DNA of 64,000 nucleotides from an uncultured Pseudomonadota bacterium (GCA_903868595.1 CAIPVV010000004.1:1-64000); one strand, 5' to 3'. Counted from the first letter of the stretch, positions 1-10,592 are shown. Numbers and translations: made by a program. The notes: generated by a model from the sequence alone, not told the origin.

Positions 1-459
1 CCCGACGCAACTGGCGCTCAAAAAAAAGGTCCGCAAGCCATCGGCAAGTCCCGAGCCGGGCGGACTAGCGAAATTCATAGGGTTGCCGCGGCTGCTCGGT
101 GGGCCAGCGCGTTCTGCCTGACCTGCGACCAGGCTGGCGATGCGCCGGCCGGTCACGAGCTGCTTCGTACGTTGCCAAAGCGGCCCGAGCGCTGCCGGGT
201 CCTGAGGGATCGCGCGTATGAAGGAAATGAAACCGGCCCGCTTGCCTTTGGTCTGGGATTTGTCCCGGTCGTTCCGCCGCTCTTTATCAGGGTGGAACCT
301 GGGACATACAGCAAAGCCTGGTATCGCCGCAGAAACGAAGTGGTCCGGCTGTTCCGCAGGCTTAAGCCCCTGCGCCGCATCTTTGGCCGCTTCGACAAGC
401 TCGATACGATGTTCCTGGCCTTCCTGTGCTTCGCGCCCGTGGTCGAAGCACTTCGTTAC
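1..459 (+). pseudogene. IS5-family transposase remnant (cut by left edge)
   Basis: One open frame from base 1 reads as the C-terminal half of an IS5-type DDE transposase. It has a KGPQAIGKSRAG stretch near bases 25-60, QAGDAP near 127, DRAYEGNET near 205, and the Y-(2)-R-(3)-E-(6)-K signature region at 322-366. The position of the catalytic glutamate (343-345) is GTC, valine, instead of Glu. The family normally ends shortly after the ...DALR stretch, but here no stop follows and the frame runs on into unrelated sequence. The element is therefore dead at the active site and at the C-terminus. No terminal inverted repeat was recognised. The N-terminal half lies outside the window. Confidence 0.8.
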
Positions 460-582
460 TGTGAACGGACCCTGGCGCTCTGCAAGGGTGCGTCAAAGCC
501 GCGCAAAAGTGGGAGCGATACGGGCGGTATCGGAACCAGGCCGACGGCCCATCCCGGGCCTGCACCGTGCAGGTCTGTGGTT

Positions 583-1380
583 TCAAAAGCGTTTGGTGAT
601 GCCGACGAACAGCCGCAGGTCTTCTGCGGGGCGGGTGATCCCGAGGTTCGTACCGGCGTCCAGTTGCAGGTCTTCGCCGATGCCGTAGGTCAGGCCCGCA
701 TTGAAACTGAGTGCCGGCCGCCCCGGGCCGACCTCCGACACCAGTTCCAGGAAGCTCGAGAGATCCCCAACGAGCTTGTGGTCGAAGGAGGCGCTGTTGA
801 CCCAGACATACTCGTAGCCGCTGTCCGCAGCGTTGCGCACGACGTCGACCTCGGTCATGGCGGCCAGTCCCCAGCCGGCGCCCAGTTCCAGGGAGACCGG
901 CAGAATGACGCCACCCTCGAAGGATCGGTTGCCGAGCCCCGATCGCGCCGTGGGCAGCTTGATGAACGGCAGGATCCCCAGCGCCGGGCCGCCGCCGTCG
1001 TTGCCGAAGAAGTTGTACTTGTAGCGCAGCGTGATGTCGCCCGTGCCATTGGCCTTGGCCTGCTGTCCGGTACTGCGGTCCAGGGTCCGCTCCTGGCGGT
1101 AGGTCTCCACCACGATGTGGAGGTCGCTGTCGGGCGTGAGGCCGATACGCAGGTTGAACGGGGCGATGTTGAGCGCTCCCGTGCGAACGGGGGCATGGTC
1201 CGGGTTGTGGTTGTCCTGTGCGAACTCCACCAGGCTCGCCTCGATCTGCAGACGGCCTGGCTCCACGGTGTAGGGGCTCTCGGTGGTGTCCGGCCGGTCC
1301 GTAGTCAATTCACGGGCCGCGAGCGCCGGCAGGGCGCAAGTCGCGAGCAGGGGTCCCAGGGCGAAGAGGGTTGGACGCAA
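583..1380 (-). CDS. MetA-pathway-type outer-membrane protein
   Basis: A 265-residue exported protein with an N-terminal signal peptide ending near ALPALA and the phrase TDRPDTTESPYTVEPG at mature residues about 5-20. That phrase is typical of the 'transporter' / phenol MetA-pathway family (PF13557-like), which are predicted outer-membrane beta-barrels. The rest alternates hydrophobic and polar residues and ends in Phe (TKRF), as barrel proteins usually do. The substrate is unknown and the family name is historical. It stands alone between the dead transposase and a SnoaL-like gene on the same strand, about 137 bp apart. Family assignment is firm; function is not. Confidence 0.8.
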   Translation of the reverse strand: MRPTLFALGPLLATCALPALAARELTTDRPDTTESPYTVEPGRLQIEASLVEFAQDNHNPDHAPVRTGALNIAPFNLRIGLTPDSDLHIVVETYRQERTLDRSTGQQAKANGTGDITLRYKYNFFGNDGGGPALGILPFIKLPTARSGLGNRSFEGGVILPVSLELGAGWGLAAMTEVDVVRNAADSGYEYVWVNSASFDHKLVGDLSSFLELVSEVGPGRPALSFNAGLTYGIGEDLQLDAGTNLGITRPAEDLRLFVGITKRF

Positions 1381-1517
1381 GCGTGACCTCGGTTTTGGGG
1401 GGGGCGCAGCGCGGGCGACTGACCGCGCCGGTGCTGCGCGGTCCTGATCTCACCGCAAGCCTGGGCATCGATCGTCAGATCGATACCCGGCTTGTGCCGC
1501 GGCCAGGCGCGAGTCGG

Positions 1518-2048
1518 CTACTGCTTGGTGCTGACGTTGGGGTTGATTTTGAGCTGGGCCTTGCCCTTCGGGACGCTGTCCCAATGCTCGGCAATCTTGC
1601 CGTTTTCGATGCGGAACAGGTCGAAGTGGACGCCGGCATAGCGCTTGCCCGGGTTGTCCGGATCATCGGCATAGCTGACCGAGGCAAGCATGACCTTGTC
1701 GCCCTCGGCCATGATGGAGATCAGCGGGAACGTGATGGTCGGCTCGATGGGCTTTACCGGCCGCGTGGAGCGCATGTAGGCGACCATGGCATCGCGGCCG
1801 GTGGCCACGTTGGGATTGTGCTGGATGTAGTCCTTGGTGAAGTACTGTTCGGCCATCTCCGTGTGGGCAGCCTGGATGATCGCGCGCCACATGTCGAAAA
1901 CCAGCTTCTTGTTGGCGGCGAGCTTGGGGTCCGAGCTCTGCAGCAGCGCCGCCTGGTCGGGGGCCGCGGTGGGCGGGACCTGGGCGTAGGTGGCGGCCGA
2001 GCCGGCCAGCGTCAGGCCGCAGCAGACGAGCAGTGATTTGATCTTCAA
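1518..2048 (-). CDS. Secreted SnoaL-like (NTF2-fold) protein
   Basis: About 176 residues: a signal peptide (KIKSLLVCCGLTLAGSAATYAQ region) followed by a SnoaL-like alpha+beta cone fold (MWRAIIQAAHTEMAEQYFT, YIQHNP, DLFRIENGKIAEHWD). I chose a TTG start at 2048 because GGGGGA lies about 6 bases upstream and the signal peptide then starts cleanly. An in-frame ATG at 2114 has no ribosome-binding site and would add a non-signal leader. SnoaL-like proteins are small-molecule isomerases, hydratases or binding proteins; no substrate can be named. This is one of four NTF2-like genes in the window (others near 10.0, 33.7 and 59.7 kb). Confidence 0.75.
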   Translation of the reverse strand: MKIKSLLVCCGLTLAGSAATYAQVPPTAAPDQAALLQSSDPKLAANKKLVFDMWRAIIQAAHTEMAEQYFTKDYIQHNPNVATGRDAMVAYMRSTRPVKPIEPTITFPLISIMAEGDKVMLASVSYADDPDNPGKRYAGVHFDLFRIENGKIAEHWDSVPKGKAQLKINPNVSTKQ

Positions 2049-2244
2049 GAGTATCCCCCGGAACGTGTGGTTTTCGTCGGCCATAGCGTAGGTGTCGCGC
2101 GCGGGGATGTCCATGCGGCCGCTGCGCGCCGTAAGGCCTCGGATGGGGCAGAAAGGGGGCCAGAACGGCGTGTATTTGCCGGCGGTTGTTTGTACATTGA
2201 GCGCCCTTGAACCCGCCGTCTCCCGTGTGCCCCGTATCCTTCCT

Positions 2245-4074
<1,830 letters not shown>

Positions 4075-4130
4075 GCGGGGCGGGGGGCGGCGCGCGCGAA
4101 CGGCTATAGTTGGGAAAAGGGGGGAACACC

Positions 4131-5213
4131 ATGCCTGAACTCAAAGATCCCAACGCCTCGCCCGGGCGGCGCCAGCTCCTGTCGGCGGCCTGGCGCCTGG
4201 CCTCGCTGGGAGTGCTGTCCCCGTCGCTGCTTCCCGCGGCCTTCGCCCAGCAGAGCGGCGGCGGCAGCGCGGTCGGTGGGCCGCCGCCGCCCGTGCCGGT
4301 CACGCCGGGCACCTGGCTGGTGATGCTGGGCACGCGCGGCGGTCCCGGCGTGGACCTCGTGCGCTCCCAGACGGCCAGCGCGGTGGTGGTGGACGGGCGC
4401 CCTTACCTGGTGGACTGCGGCTATGGCACCGTCCGCCAGCTGGTGGCCTCCAACGTCGGCTACCTGAACGTAAGCCAAGTGTTCCTCACGCACCTGCACG
4501 ACGACCACACCAGCGACCTGGCCGCGATGCTCTCGTTCCAGTGGACCAACAGCAAGGCCTCCGGCACGGACGTCTATGGTCCGCACGGGACGGGCCGCCT
4601 GGTGGATGCGGCCGTCGGCTTCTTCAAGCCCAACGTGGAGATCCGCAGCGTCGATGAGGGCCGCACCAACCGGCCCGAGGACCTCTACCACGGCCACGAC
4701 GTGGCCGCGCAGGCCACCCCCGTGGTGGTGTTCAAGGACGACCGGGTGACGGTCACGGCGATCGAGAACGCCCACTATCCGGCGCGCTCCACCGCGAAGA
4801 TGGCGCACCGATCCCTCGCGCTGCGCTTTGATAGCAAGAACCGCTCGATCGTTTTCTCCGGCGATACCGCGTACTCGGAGAACCTGGTCAAGCTTGCACG
4901 CGGCGCGGACCTGTTCGTCTGCGAGATCATGGACGAGACGATCCACGAGCAGATGCAGGCCCGCTCCAAGGCCGCGGCCGCGGCCGGCAACCCCGACAAC
5001 ATCTTCCGCCACGTCGCCGAGACGCACTCGCCGCCAGCGGACGTCGCCCGCATGGCGTCGGAGGCCAAGGTCAAGACGCTGGTGCTCAACCACCTGCTGC
5101 CGGGCCCCTCGGCCCCCAACGGGCTGGCCTATCCGCTCTCCACCTTCATCGACGCGGTCCGCAAGGGCTACGGCGGCGAGGTGATCGTGGGACAGGACCT
5201 GCTGGTGCTATAG
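4131..5213 (+). CDS. Tat-exported metallo-beta-lactamase-fold hydrolase
   Basis: A 360-residue protein with a twin-arginine leader (SPGRRQLLSAA, then a hydrophobic stretch ending LLPAAFAQ), so it is probably exported folded with its metal. The metal-binding motif HLHDDH is at residues 121-126. Further conserved metallo-beta-lactamase elements follow: GDTAYS with the bridging Asp, and a late His in LVLNHLLP. Overall it resembles RNase Z/arylsulfatase-like periplasmic hydrolases rather than true beta-lactamases. The ATG at 4131 was chosen because AAGGGGGG lies about 7 bases upstream. The substrate is unknown. It is likely monocistronic. Confidence 0.85.
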   Translation: MPELKDPNASPGRRQLLSAAWRLASLGVLSPSLLPAAFAQQSGGGSAVGGPPPPVPVTPGTWLVMLGTRGGPGVDLVRSQTASAVVVDGRPYLVDCGYGTVRQLVASNVGYLNVSQVFLTHLHDDHTSDLAAMLSFQWTNSKASGTDVYGPHGTGRLVDAAVGFFKPNVEIRSVDEGRTNRPEDLYHGHDVAAQATPVVVFKDDRVTVTAIENAHYPARSTAKMAHRSLALRFDSKNRSIVFSGDTAYSENLVKLARGADLFVCEIMDETIHEQMQARSKAAAAAGNPDNIFRHVAETHSPPADVARMASEAKVKTLVLNHLLPGPSAPNGLAYPLSTFIDAVRKGYGGEVIVGQDLLVL

Positions 5214-5328
5214 CGCCGGGCTCGTCGGCGCGGTTTGCCCGGACAGGTCTCTGTGACAAGATCGGCCGCCCGCTTACAGGGCGCTTGCGCCGGGACCTGA
5301 CCAGACTGATGTGCGGACCGCAGACTCC

Positions 5329-6474
5329 ATGAGCGTGCACGCAAGCTGCCCGCACCGTCCCCCGTGCCCGGGCTGCCCCCGGTTCGGGGAGGCCGGCATT
5401 GCCTGGCCGGCGCGCCAGGCGCTGGCGGAGCTGGCGCAGGCCCAGGGGCTGTCGGACGTGGCCGAGGTGTCGGGGCCGACAGCGGGGTTTCGCCTGCGTG
5501 CGCGGCTGGCCATTCGCGGCCGGCTGGGATCCCCGAAGATCGGGCTGTTCGAGGAGGGCACGCACCACGTCGTGCACATCCCCCACTGCAGCGTGCAGCA
5601 CCCGTTGATCAACCACGTGGCCAGCGTCGTCCGGCGCGCGCTGGTGGACGCGCGAGTCACCTGCTACTCGGACCGGGCGCACCTGGGGCTGGCGCGCTAC
5701 CTGCAAGTGGTCGTGGAGCGCAGCACCCAGACAGCGCAGGTCGTGCTGGTGGGCAACTGCGAGGAACCCGAGCCGCTGGCGGACTGCCTGCGTTTGATCC
5801 GCGACCGGCTCGGCAGCCAGCTGCACAGCCTGTGGTTCAACGCCCAGACCGAGCGCGCCAACACGATCCTGGGTCCCCAGTTCCACAAGTGGTGCGGGCC
5901 GGAGGCGGTCATCGAGCATTTTGGCGGCGCATCCGTCTACTACCCACCGGGGGCCTTCGGGCAGAACAACCTGGACATCGCCGAGGCGATCATCGAGGCA
6001 GTGCGCCACCTGGTTCCGCCGGGCGCCCGCGTTACCGAGTTCTACGCAGGGGTCGGCGCCATCAGCCTCTCGCTGCTGTCCCGCGCCGGGCAGATCAGCA
6101 TCAATGAATTGAGCCCGCCGTCCCTGCGGGGGCTGGACCTGGGCCTGGCGGCGCTTTCGCCGGCGGACCGCCATCGCCTGACGGTGGTGGCGGGAAGCGC
6201 CGGCGCCGCCCATGGCGCGGCCCGCGGAGCGCAGGTGGTGATCGCCGATCCGCCCCGCAAGGGCTTGGATGCGGAGCTCACACGCGAGCTGTGCGAGGCG
6301 CCGCCGGAGCGTTTCATCTACGTAAGTTGCGGCCTGGAGTCCTTCCTGCGCGACGCGGCGCTGCTCACGGCCGGTGGCCGACTGCGCCTGACGGCGCTCA
6401 AGGCCTTCAACCTTGTGCCCTTCACCGAGCACGTGGAGACGGTGGCGTGTTTTGATCGCGCGCCAGTGACCTGA
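5329..6474 (+). CDS. Class I RNA m5U methyltransferase (TrmA/RlmC/RlmD-like)
   Basis: A 381-residue SAM-dependent methyltransferase of the TrmA/RumA superfamily, which makes 5-methyluridine in tRNA or rRNA. N-terminal cysteines 7, 13 and 16 (CPHRPPCPGC) look like part of the iron-sulfur cluster site of RlmC/RlmD-type members. The SAM-binding loop is FYAGVGAISL, the DPPRKG motif is at about residue 307, and the likely nucleophilic cysteine is 334 in YVSCGLESFLRD. No TRAM domain is obvious, so the N-terminus is short. A GTG at 5311 is an alternative start; neither candidate has a strong Shine-Dalgarno. The exact target base cannot be assigned from sequence alone. Confidence 0.85.
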   Translation: MSVHASCPHRPPCPGCPRFGEAGIAWPARQALAELAQAQGLSDVAEVSGPTAGFRLRARLAIRGRLGSPKIGLFEEGTHHVVHIPHCSVQHPLINHVASVVRRALVDARVTCYSDRAHLGLARYLQVVVERSTQTAQVVLVGNCEEPEPLADCLRLIRDRLGSQLHSLWFNAQTERANTILGPQFHKWCGPEAVIEHFGGASVYYPPGAFGQNNLDIAEAIIEAVRHLVPPGARVTEFYAGVGAISLSLLSRAGQISINELSPPSLRGLDLGLAALSPADRHRLTVVAGSAGAAHGAARGAQVVIADPPRKGLDAELTRELCEAPPERFIYVSCGLESFLRDAALLTAGGRLRLTALKAFNLVPFTEHVETVACFDRAPVT

Positions 6475-6485
6475 TCCCGCGGCTT

Positions 6486-6596
6486 CTAGGGCAGTGCGTG
6501 CTGCCGCTGGAACTGGCGCTGCTTGAGCTCCAGGTACGCCTCCCGGTCCAGCTCATGCAGCTGCTGCGCATAGCGTTCGGTGGCCTTGCCGGATTG
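6486..6596 (-). pseudogene. Truncated C-terminus of an unknown gene
   Basis: On the minus strand a frame ending at a TAG (6486-6488) encodes a charged, helical tail (RYAQQLHELDREAYLELKQR). Nearly every codon ends in G or C, as in the real genes here. Homology-like character stops near base 6596, exactly where a different gene remnant begins on the plus strand. I read it as the surviving end of a gene truncated by a deletion. No family is recognised. Confidence 0.3.
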
Positions 6597-6755
6597 GCGT
6601 ACGGCGGCTTCAGCTACACCAAGGAAACACACAGCGCTGACATTGGGGGTCTGCATCTGCAGGTCAACGAGAAGGAGCGCGTGAACATCCCGCTATGGGT
6701 TGGGGATGCCGCCGCGGTGGCCGGTGCTGCCCTGCTCGCGACGGGCAGCAAGCGG
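6570..6755 (+). pseudogene. Remnant of small DUF3185-like membrane protein
   Basis: The plus-strand frame reads LAYGGFSYTKETHSADIGG, then NEKERVNIPLW and a second hydrophobic helix ending ATGSKR. That is the pattern of small two-helix membrane proteins of about 70 residues (DUF3185-like). The expected start and first-helix N-terminus are missing, and the frame enters from antisense sequence of another remnant. No stop follows SKR where the family normally ends, so the frame runs on to 6947. An ATG at 6555 has no ribosome-binding site. Probably a broken gene left by the same rearrangement as the neighbouring minus-strand tail. Confidence 0.45.
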
Positions 6756-6943
6756 GAAGTCGAGCGCCAGCGAGTCGGCCTTCAGGCCGAAATCCGGGCC
6801 TCCGCCAGGACGCGGTGCCGGGCCGCTTGGCAGGGTACGCCGACTGGATTAGTTTGCCGCAAGGCGCAGGACCTTTGGCCGGTGATAGCCGACGCCTTCT
6901 TGGCAGTCGGGCCGGCGGTTTCTCTCAAGATAGGGGTAGCGAA

Positions 6944-7522
6944 ATGAATAAATTACTTCGTACGTTTTCGATGTTCTTTGCCGCGGCCTTGCTGGCCGGC
7001 ACCGCCCTGGCGGCCGATTCCCCGGCCCAGACGATCCAGCTCTTCAAGAACGCGGGGGAGAGTGGAAAGTTCTTCGCCAAGAGCTACGGCTATGCCGTGT
7101 TCCCGACGATCGGCAAGGGCGGCATTGGCATCGGCGGTGCCTTTGGCAAGGGCATGGTCTACGAGCACGGCGCCGCGGTGGGCGATGTCTCCATGGCCCA
7201 GTTGAGCGTGGGCTTCCAGTTCGGGGGCCAGGCCTACAGCGAGATCATCTTCTTCGAGAACAAGGCGGCCTTCGACGACTTTACGTCGGGCAACTTTGAA
7301 TTCGGCGCCGACGTGGGGGCCGTGGCGATCACCGCCAGCGTGAACGCGAGCGCCAGCAGCGCGGGCGGCGCGTCGGCCGGCGCAAGCGGCGACAAGAAGG
7401 ATGCGGTGGCCACCGGCGGTTTCCACCACGGGATGGCTGTCTTCACGATCGCCAAGGGCGGGCTCATGTACCAGGCGGCCGTTGCCGGCCAGAAGTTCTC
7501 CTACAAGCGCCACGGCAAGTAG
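6944..7522 (+). CDS. SYLF (Ysc84/DUF500) lipid-binding-type protein, exported
   Basis: A 192-residue protein with a signal peptide (MNKLLRTFSMFFAAALLAGTALA) and a SYLF-type body: KSYGYAVFPTIGKGGIGIGG, FGKGMVYEHG, QLSVGFQFGGQAYSEIIFF. SYLF domains bind phosphoinositides in eukaryotes; bacterial members are periplasmic and mostly uncharacterised. A low-complexity Ala/Ser/Gly segment (about residues 128-150) interrupts the domain before the last strands. The ATG at 6944 follows an AGGGG about 8 bases upstream. An upstream in-frame extension to 6695 is not credible because it overlaps decayed DNA. A short GC-rich repeat follows the stop. Confidence 0.85.
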   Translation: MNKLLRTFSMFFAAALLAGTALAADSPAQTIQLFKNAGESGKFFAKSYGYAVFPTIGKGGIGIGGAFGKGMVYEHGAAVGDVSMAQLSVGFQFGGQAYSEIIFFENKAAFDDFTSGNFEFGADVGAVAITASVNASASSAGGASAGASGDKKDAVATGGFHHGMAVFTIAKGGLMYQAAVAGQKFSYKRHGK

Positions 7523-7542
7523 GCGGGCCACGCGGCATCCTG

Positions 7543-7582
7543 CCGGTCGCGGCCGGTCGCGGCCGGACGCGGCCGGACGCGG
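7543..7582. repeat. Four tandem 10-bp repeats
   Basis: Four head-to-tail copies of a 10-base unit, two of CCGGTCGCGG followed by two of CCGGACGCGG, start 20 bases after the SYLF stop codon. No coding meaning is seen. It is probably a slipped-strand simple repeat in the spacer before the pseudouridine synthase gene. Confidence 0.8.
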
Positions 7583-7803
7583 CTGGCTTCCTGTCCCCGT
7601 TGCGACCCCTCGGACAGGCCGCTGGCGCCCGAGGCCGCGCGCGGCGTGGTCTCGGGCTCATGCCGCTGCGGCACTCGATCGTGCCGCGCAGGATCCACGC
7701 CCGTGGCGATGGTCCTGGCACCCGTGGCTCGCTGCTAGCCGGCGCGCTCCCTGCCGGTGGCGAAACCGGGCAGAACCGAACGACATGCCCCAGACTCCGC
7801 GAC

Positions 7804-8556
7804 ATGACTACCAAGGCGCCCCGGATCGCACACCCGACAGCACGCCATGGCGTCGTGCGGATCATCTCCAAGCTTGGACTCGGATCGCGCACGCAGGCCG
7901 CCGAATGGGTTCGCCAGGGCCGCGTGCGCGTCAATGGCAAGCTCGTGCGGGACACTGATCAGCCGGTGCGCCAGGGCGTGGATCGCATCGAGATCGAGGG
8001 CCAGGTGCAGGAGGCTGCCGAGCGCCTCGTCGTGATGCTCAACAAGCCTCGCGGACTGATTACCAGCACCCAGGACGAGAAGGGCCGCGAGACGGTCTAC
8101 AGCTGCCTGGCCGGCGCTGACTTGCCGTGGCTTGCGCCGGTGGGCCGCCTCGACAAGGCCAGCGAGGGCCTGCTGCTCTTTAGCAATGACCCGCAGTGGG
8201 CGGCCCAGCTCACCGATCCGGCCTCCGGTCCCGACAAGACCTACCACGTGCAGATCGACCGGGTTCCCGATGCAGCGCTCCTGGAGGCGCTGGAGCAGGG
8301 CGTGCCGGTGGAGGGGGAGACGTTGAGCGCGAAGGCCGTCCGTTGCCTTCGCCAGGGCGGTCGCAATGCCTGGCTGGAGGTCGTGCTCGATGAGGGTCGC
8401 AACCGCCAGATACGGCGCCTGCTGTCCGCGTTTGACGTGGCGGTGCTACGCCTCGTGCGCGTAGCCATTGGGCCGCTGGTCCTGGGGGAGCTGCCGAAGG
8501 GGCAGTGGCGGGTCCTCACAACCGCCGAGGTCGATGCCTTCAAGCCGCGCGGCTAG
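7804..8556 (+). CDS. RsuA/RluB-family pseudouridine synthase
   Basis: A 250-residue enzyme converting uridine to pseudouridine in rRNA. An N-terminal S4 RNA-binding domain (about residues 15-70, with RVRVNGKLV) precedes the catalytic domain. That domain holds the GRLDKASEGLLL motif with catalytic Asp about 117, LNKPRGLITS, and the C-terminal DEGRNRQIRRLL element. The order S4-synthase and the size fit the RsuA/RluB/RluE/RluF group; which position it modifies cannot be read from sequence. The ATG at 7804 was chosen because the upstream open frame is not conserved-looking. A divergent start further upstream cannot be excluded. Confidence 0.9.
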   Translation: MTTKAPRIAHPTARHGVVRIISKLGLGSRTQAAEWVRQGRVRVNGKLVRDTDQPVRQGVDRIEIEGQVQEAAERLVVMLNKPRGLITSTQDEKGRETVYSCLAGADLPWLAPVGRLDKASEGLLLFSNDPQWAAQLTDPASGPDKTYHVQIDRVPDAALLEALEQGVPVEGETLSAKAVRCLRQGGRNAWLEVVLDEGRNRQIRRLLSAFDVAVLRLVRVAIGPLVLGELPKGQWRVLTTAEVDAFKPRG

Positions 8557-8600
8557 GCTCGGCGCTCACAGCGGGAGGCGTTGCCCCTGCGCAGGATCGG

Positions 8601-9320
8601 CTAGTGGCCGATCGCACCGAATACCTTGCGCAGGATGCTGCTGCCTTGGCCCTGCGGGTCCTTGCGGATCGCTGCCTCTTCCTTTGCCATCATAAGGAAG
8701 AGGCCGTCCATCGCCTTGTTGGTGACGTAGGAGTCCAGGTTCGCGTCCTTGGCACTGACCAGGCCGAGCTGCGAAGCCTTGCCGGCGACATCGTTGTAGC
8801 GCTGTGCGAGCTGCACCTTGCGCGTTTCCTTGCTGATGATCGGCGTGAAGCGCGCGGCCAGTTTCTCCGACGCGGTGCGCCGAAAATACTGGGTTGCCGA
8901 ATCCTCGCCGCCGGTCAGGATGCCCACCGCGTCCTGGACCGACATCTGCTTGACCGAATCCAGCAGCAGCTGCTTGGCCTCGGGAACCGCGGCCTCCGCG
9001 GCACGGTTCATCGCGGTGACCAGGGCATCGGTCTGTTTGTTGGCCCCCAGCATCTTGAGCAGGCCCTGGGCCTGTTCCAGTTTGCCGGGCAGGGGGATGC
9101 GAACTTCCGGGTTGCCTAGGAATCCGTCCGGCTTGCCAAGGTTGGCGAGCGCCACCTGGGCGGCCTGCGAAAGCGCGTTCTTGAGTCCTTCGGTGCGCTG
9201 CTGGGACGTGAGGTCCTCCAGTCCGGCGCCAGGACTAACGGAAACGCCTGCCAGCGTGGCCAGCAGCGCGCAGGCGCACCATCGGGCAACTCGTTGGGCG
9301 GGGGCGTTCAACACCGGCAT
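8601..9320 (-). CDS. DUF4197 family exported protein
   Basis: A 239-residue protein with a signal peptide (RWCACALLATLAGVSVSPGAG) and the DUF4197 pattern: GLKNALSQAAQVALANLGKP, DGFLGNPEVRIPLP, then alternating helices with DAVGILTGGEDSATQYFRR and DLFLMM-type C-terminal helices (MDGLFLMMAKEEAAIRKDP). The family is all-alpha, periplasmic and of unknown function. It converges on the pseudouridine synthase gene with 44 bp between the stops and has no operon partner. Assignment to the family is confident. Confidence 0.85.
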   Translation of the reverse strand: MPVLNAPAQRVARWCACALLATLAGVSVSPGAGLEDLTSQQRTEGLKNALSQAAQVALANLGKPDGFLGNPEVRIPLPGKLEQAQGLLKMLGANKQTDALVTAMNRAAEAAVPEAKQLLLDSVKQMSVQDAVGILTGGEDSATQYFRRTASEKLAARFTPIISKETRKVQLAQRYNDVAGKASQLGLVSAKDANLDSYVTNKAMDGLFLMMAKEEAAIRKDPQGQGSSILRKVFGAIGH

Positions 9321-9483
9321 GACTCCCGGGGCCTGCAGCGTGAGGGCGGCGGAGGATTGTGTCGATTCAATCTACTGCCGGCACCGGGGCAGTGGCAAGC
9401 CCACACCCTTACTTCGGCAACTGTTCGGGATACACGAGATAATCCGCCGAATCGCTTCGCCGCAGCGCGCTAGCCCAGCTTGA

Positions 9484-9621
9484 CCGAGCCAGGACGGCGG
9501 TGGCGATTTCTCGCCGTCCGATGCGCGGGCCGTCTACGAGGCAGCTGCCAGGCGGGACGGCTCCGTCGGTTGGGCCGTGATGATCGGCTCCGGTGGCGGT
9601 ATGCGAGCGGTGCGCACTACG
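9484..9621 (+). pseudogene. Acyl-CoA dehydrogenase-like fragment
   Basis: A short open stretch reads SDARAVYEAAARRDGSVGWA followed by VMIGSGGGM. This resembles the helix-rich 'RADGSVGW' region of acyl-CoA dehydrogenase/HsaA-type flavin monooxygenases. A TGA precedes it at 9481 and the similarity fades after about 9621, so neither the FAD-binding nor the catalytic part is present. I infer a residual piece of a deleted gene. A chance match is possible. Confidence 0.35.
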
Positions 9622-10022
9622 CTCCGGTCTTTACAGCCACTTGTCGCTTGGGGGAGGCGGACGGCACGCCCGCCGCGGCGGCTCGGCACGCACCGCGTCG
9701 ACGGACATCAGCTTCGGCCAGGGCCTGGGGCAGAAGGCCCTGCAGGCCGCCGCCTCGACCTACCTGCCCTTGGCCTCCCGAAGGAAAGTGGGTCTTGCCC
9801 GGGCCTACGCCTTCTCATCCACCGGTAACGCCGCGAGGCAAAAGGCTACTCCACAGCCCCCTGTCCCGCAGTGCCCGTTCGGATCCTGACGTACGGCTGG
9901 ATTTCGTAGCCACTTAGTCGGTGAGTGGCGGGTCCCCTTCGCAGGCAAGAACCCTCCGAAGAGGCAAGACCCGTCGCCCGACCGTATTGGTCTGCTGGCA
10001 GACGGGAAATTTCAACAAACGC
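9622..10022. other. Non-coding, probably eroded DNA
   Basis: No intact gene is visible. Short open frames on the plus strand (for example 9593-9889) have no ribosome-binding site and match nothing I recognise. Together with 9321-9483 this looks like degraded sequence between two minus-strand genes. Confidence 0.5.
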
Positions 10023-10577
10023 TCACTTTCCCAGGGACAGCGCGGGATTGACAGCTGGTGCCAGGCGGCTTGCCATCATCTCGTTGAAGATCTTGCGGCG
10101 CGCCCAGAGCCAATGGCCGTCGATCTTCTTGTATTCGTCTTCGGAGTGACCGTAAGCCCGGACTACTGGATCTGCGCCGGCTGGAACGTCATTGAACAAT
10201 TCAAACCAGTACGCACGGCCAACTGCGCGGTCGCCACTCACCTCGATTACGTTACTGGTGATGAAGTGACGAAGGCTGGGTTTGTCATTGTTTTTCCCAC
10301 CCTTCGCGAACTTCTCCTTCATGATCTGAGTCTCGTTAACAATGTTTTCCCGCCCCTTGATCACTCCATTGGCCCAGTCAAGCTCGCCGTCCGGCGCGAA
10401 CACACTTGCATAGGTTTTGCCATCATTGAAGTCGAGCGCGAAAAGATACCGCGCCTGGAGGTTTTCGATCTCCGCACGATCATTTGCGTAGTTGCTGTTA
10501 TCAGAACGCCCGCCGGAGCAACCAACCGCAAAAGTCGCTGCGCCGATGAGAGCCAGCGCAAGTAGAAATTTAGTCAC
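10023..10577 (-). CDS. SnoaL-like lipoprotein
   Basis: A predicted outer- or inner-membrane lipoprotein of 184 residues. The leader TKFLLALALIGAATFAVGC ends at a lipobox Cys and is followed by a SnoaL-like domain (NDRAEIENLQARYLFALD, YASVFAPDGELDW, GHSEDEYKKIDGHWLWARR). I chose the GTG start at 10577 because GGAGGGG sits about 6 bases upstream; an ATG at 10592 overlaps that Shine-Dalgarno. The gene is clearly less GC-rich, and its codons less biased, than those around it, suggesting a more recent arrival. The decayed SnoaL-like gene near 59.7 kb shares the NDRAxIENL-type opening. Function unknown. Confidence 0.75.
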   Translation of the reverse strand: MTKFLLALALIGAATFAVGCSGGRSDNSNYANDRAEIENLQARYLFALDFNDGKTYASVFAPDGELDWANGVIKGRENIVNETQIMKEKFAKGGKNNDKPSLRHFITSNVIEVSGDRAVGRAYWFELFNDVPAGADPVVRAYGHSEDEYKKIDGHWLWARRKIFNEMMASRLAPAVNPALSLGK

Positions 10578-10592
10578 TGAATACCCCTCCAT

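Noticed and set aside
172-1386. Single 404-codon plus-strand gene starting at the transposase remnant
   Set aside because: After base 460 it is only the antisense of the MetA-type outer-membrane gene. The long frame results from loss of the transposase stop.
7734-8247. Minus-strand open frame across the pseudouridine synthase gene
   Set aside because: No ribosome-binding site or domain. The plus strand has S4 and GRLD motifs.
9593-9889. Open plus-strand frame after the acyl-CoA dehydrogenase-like fragment, considered as a small gene
   Set aside because: No start signal, mixed codon use and no recognisable family; most likely chance or eroded sequence.
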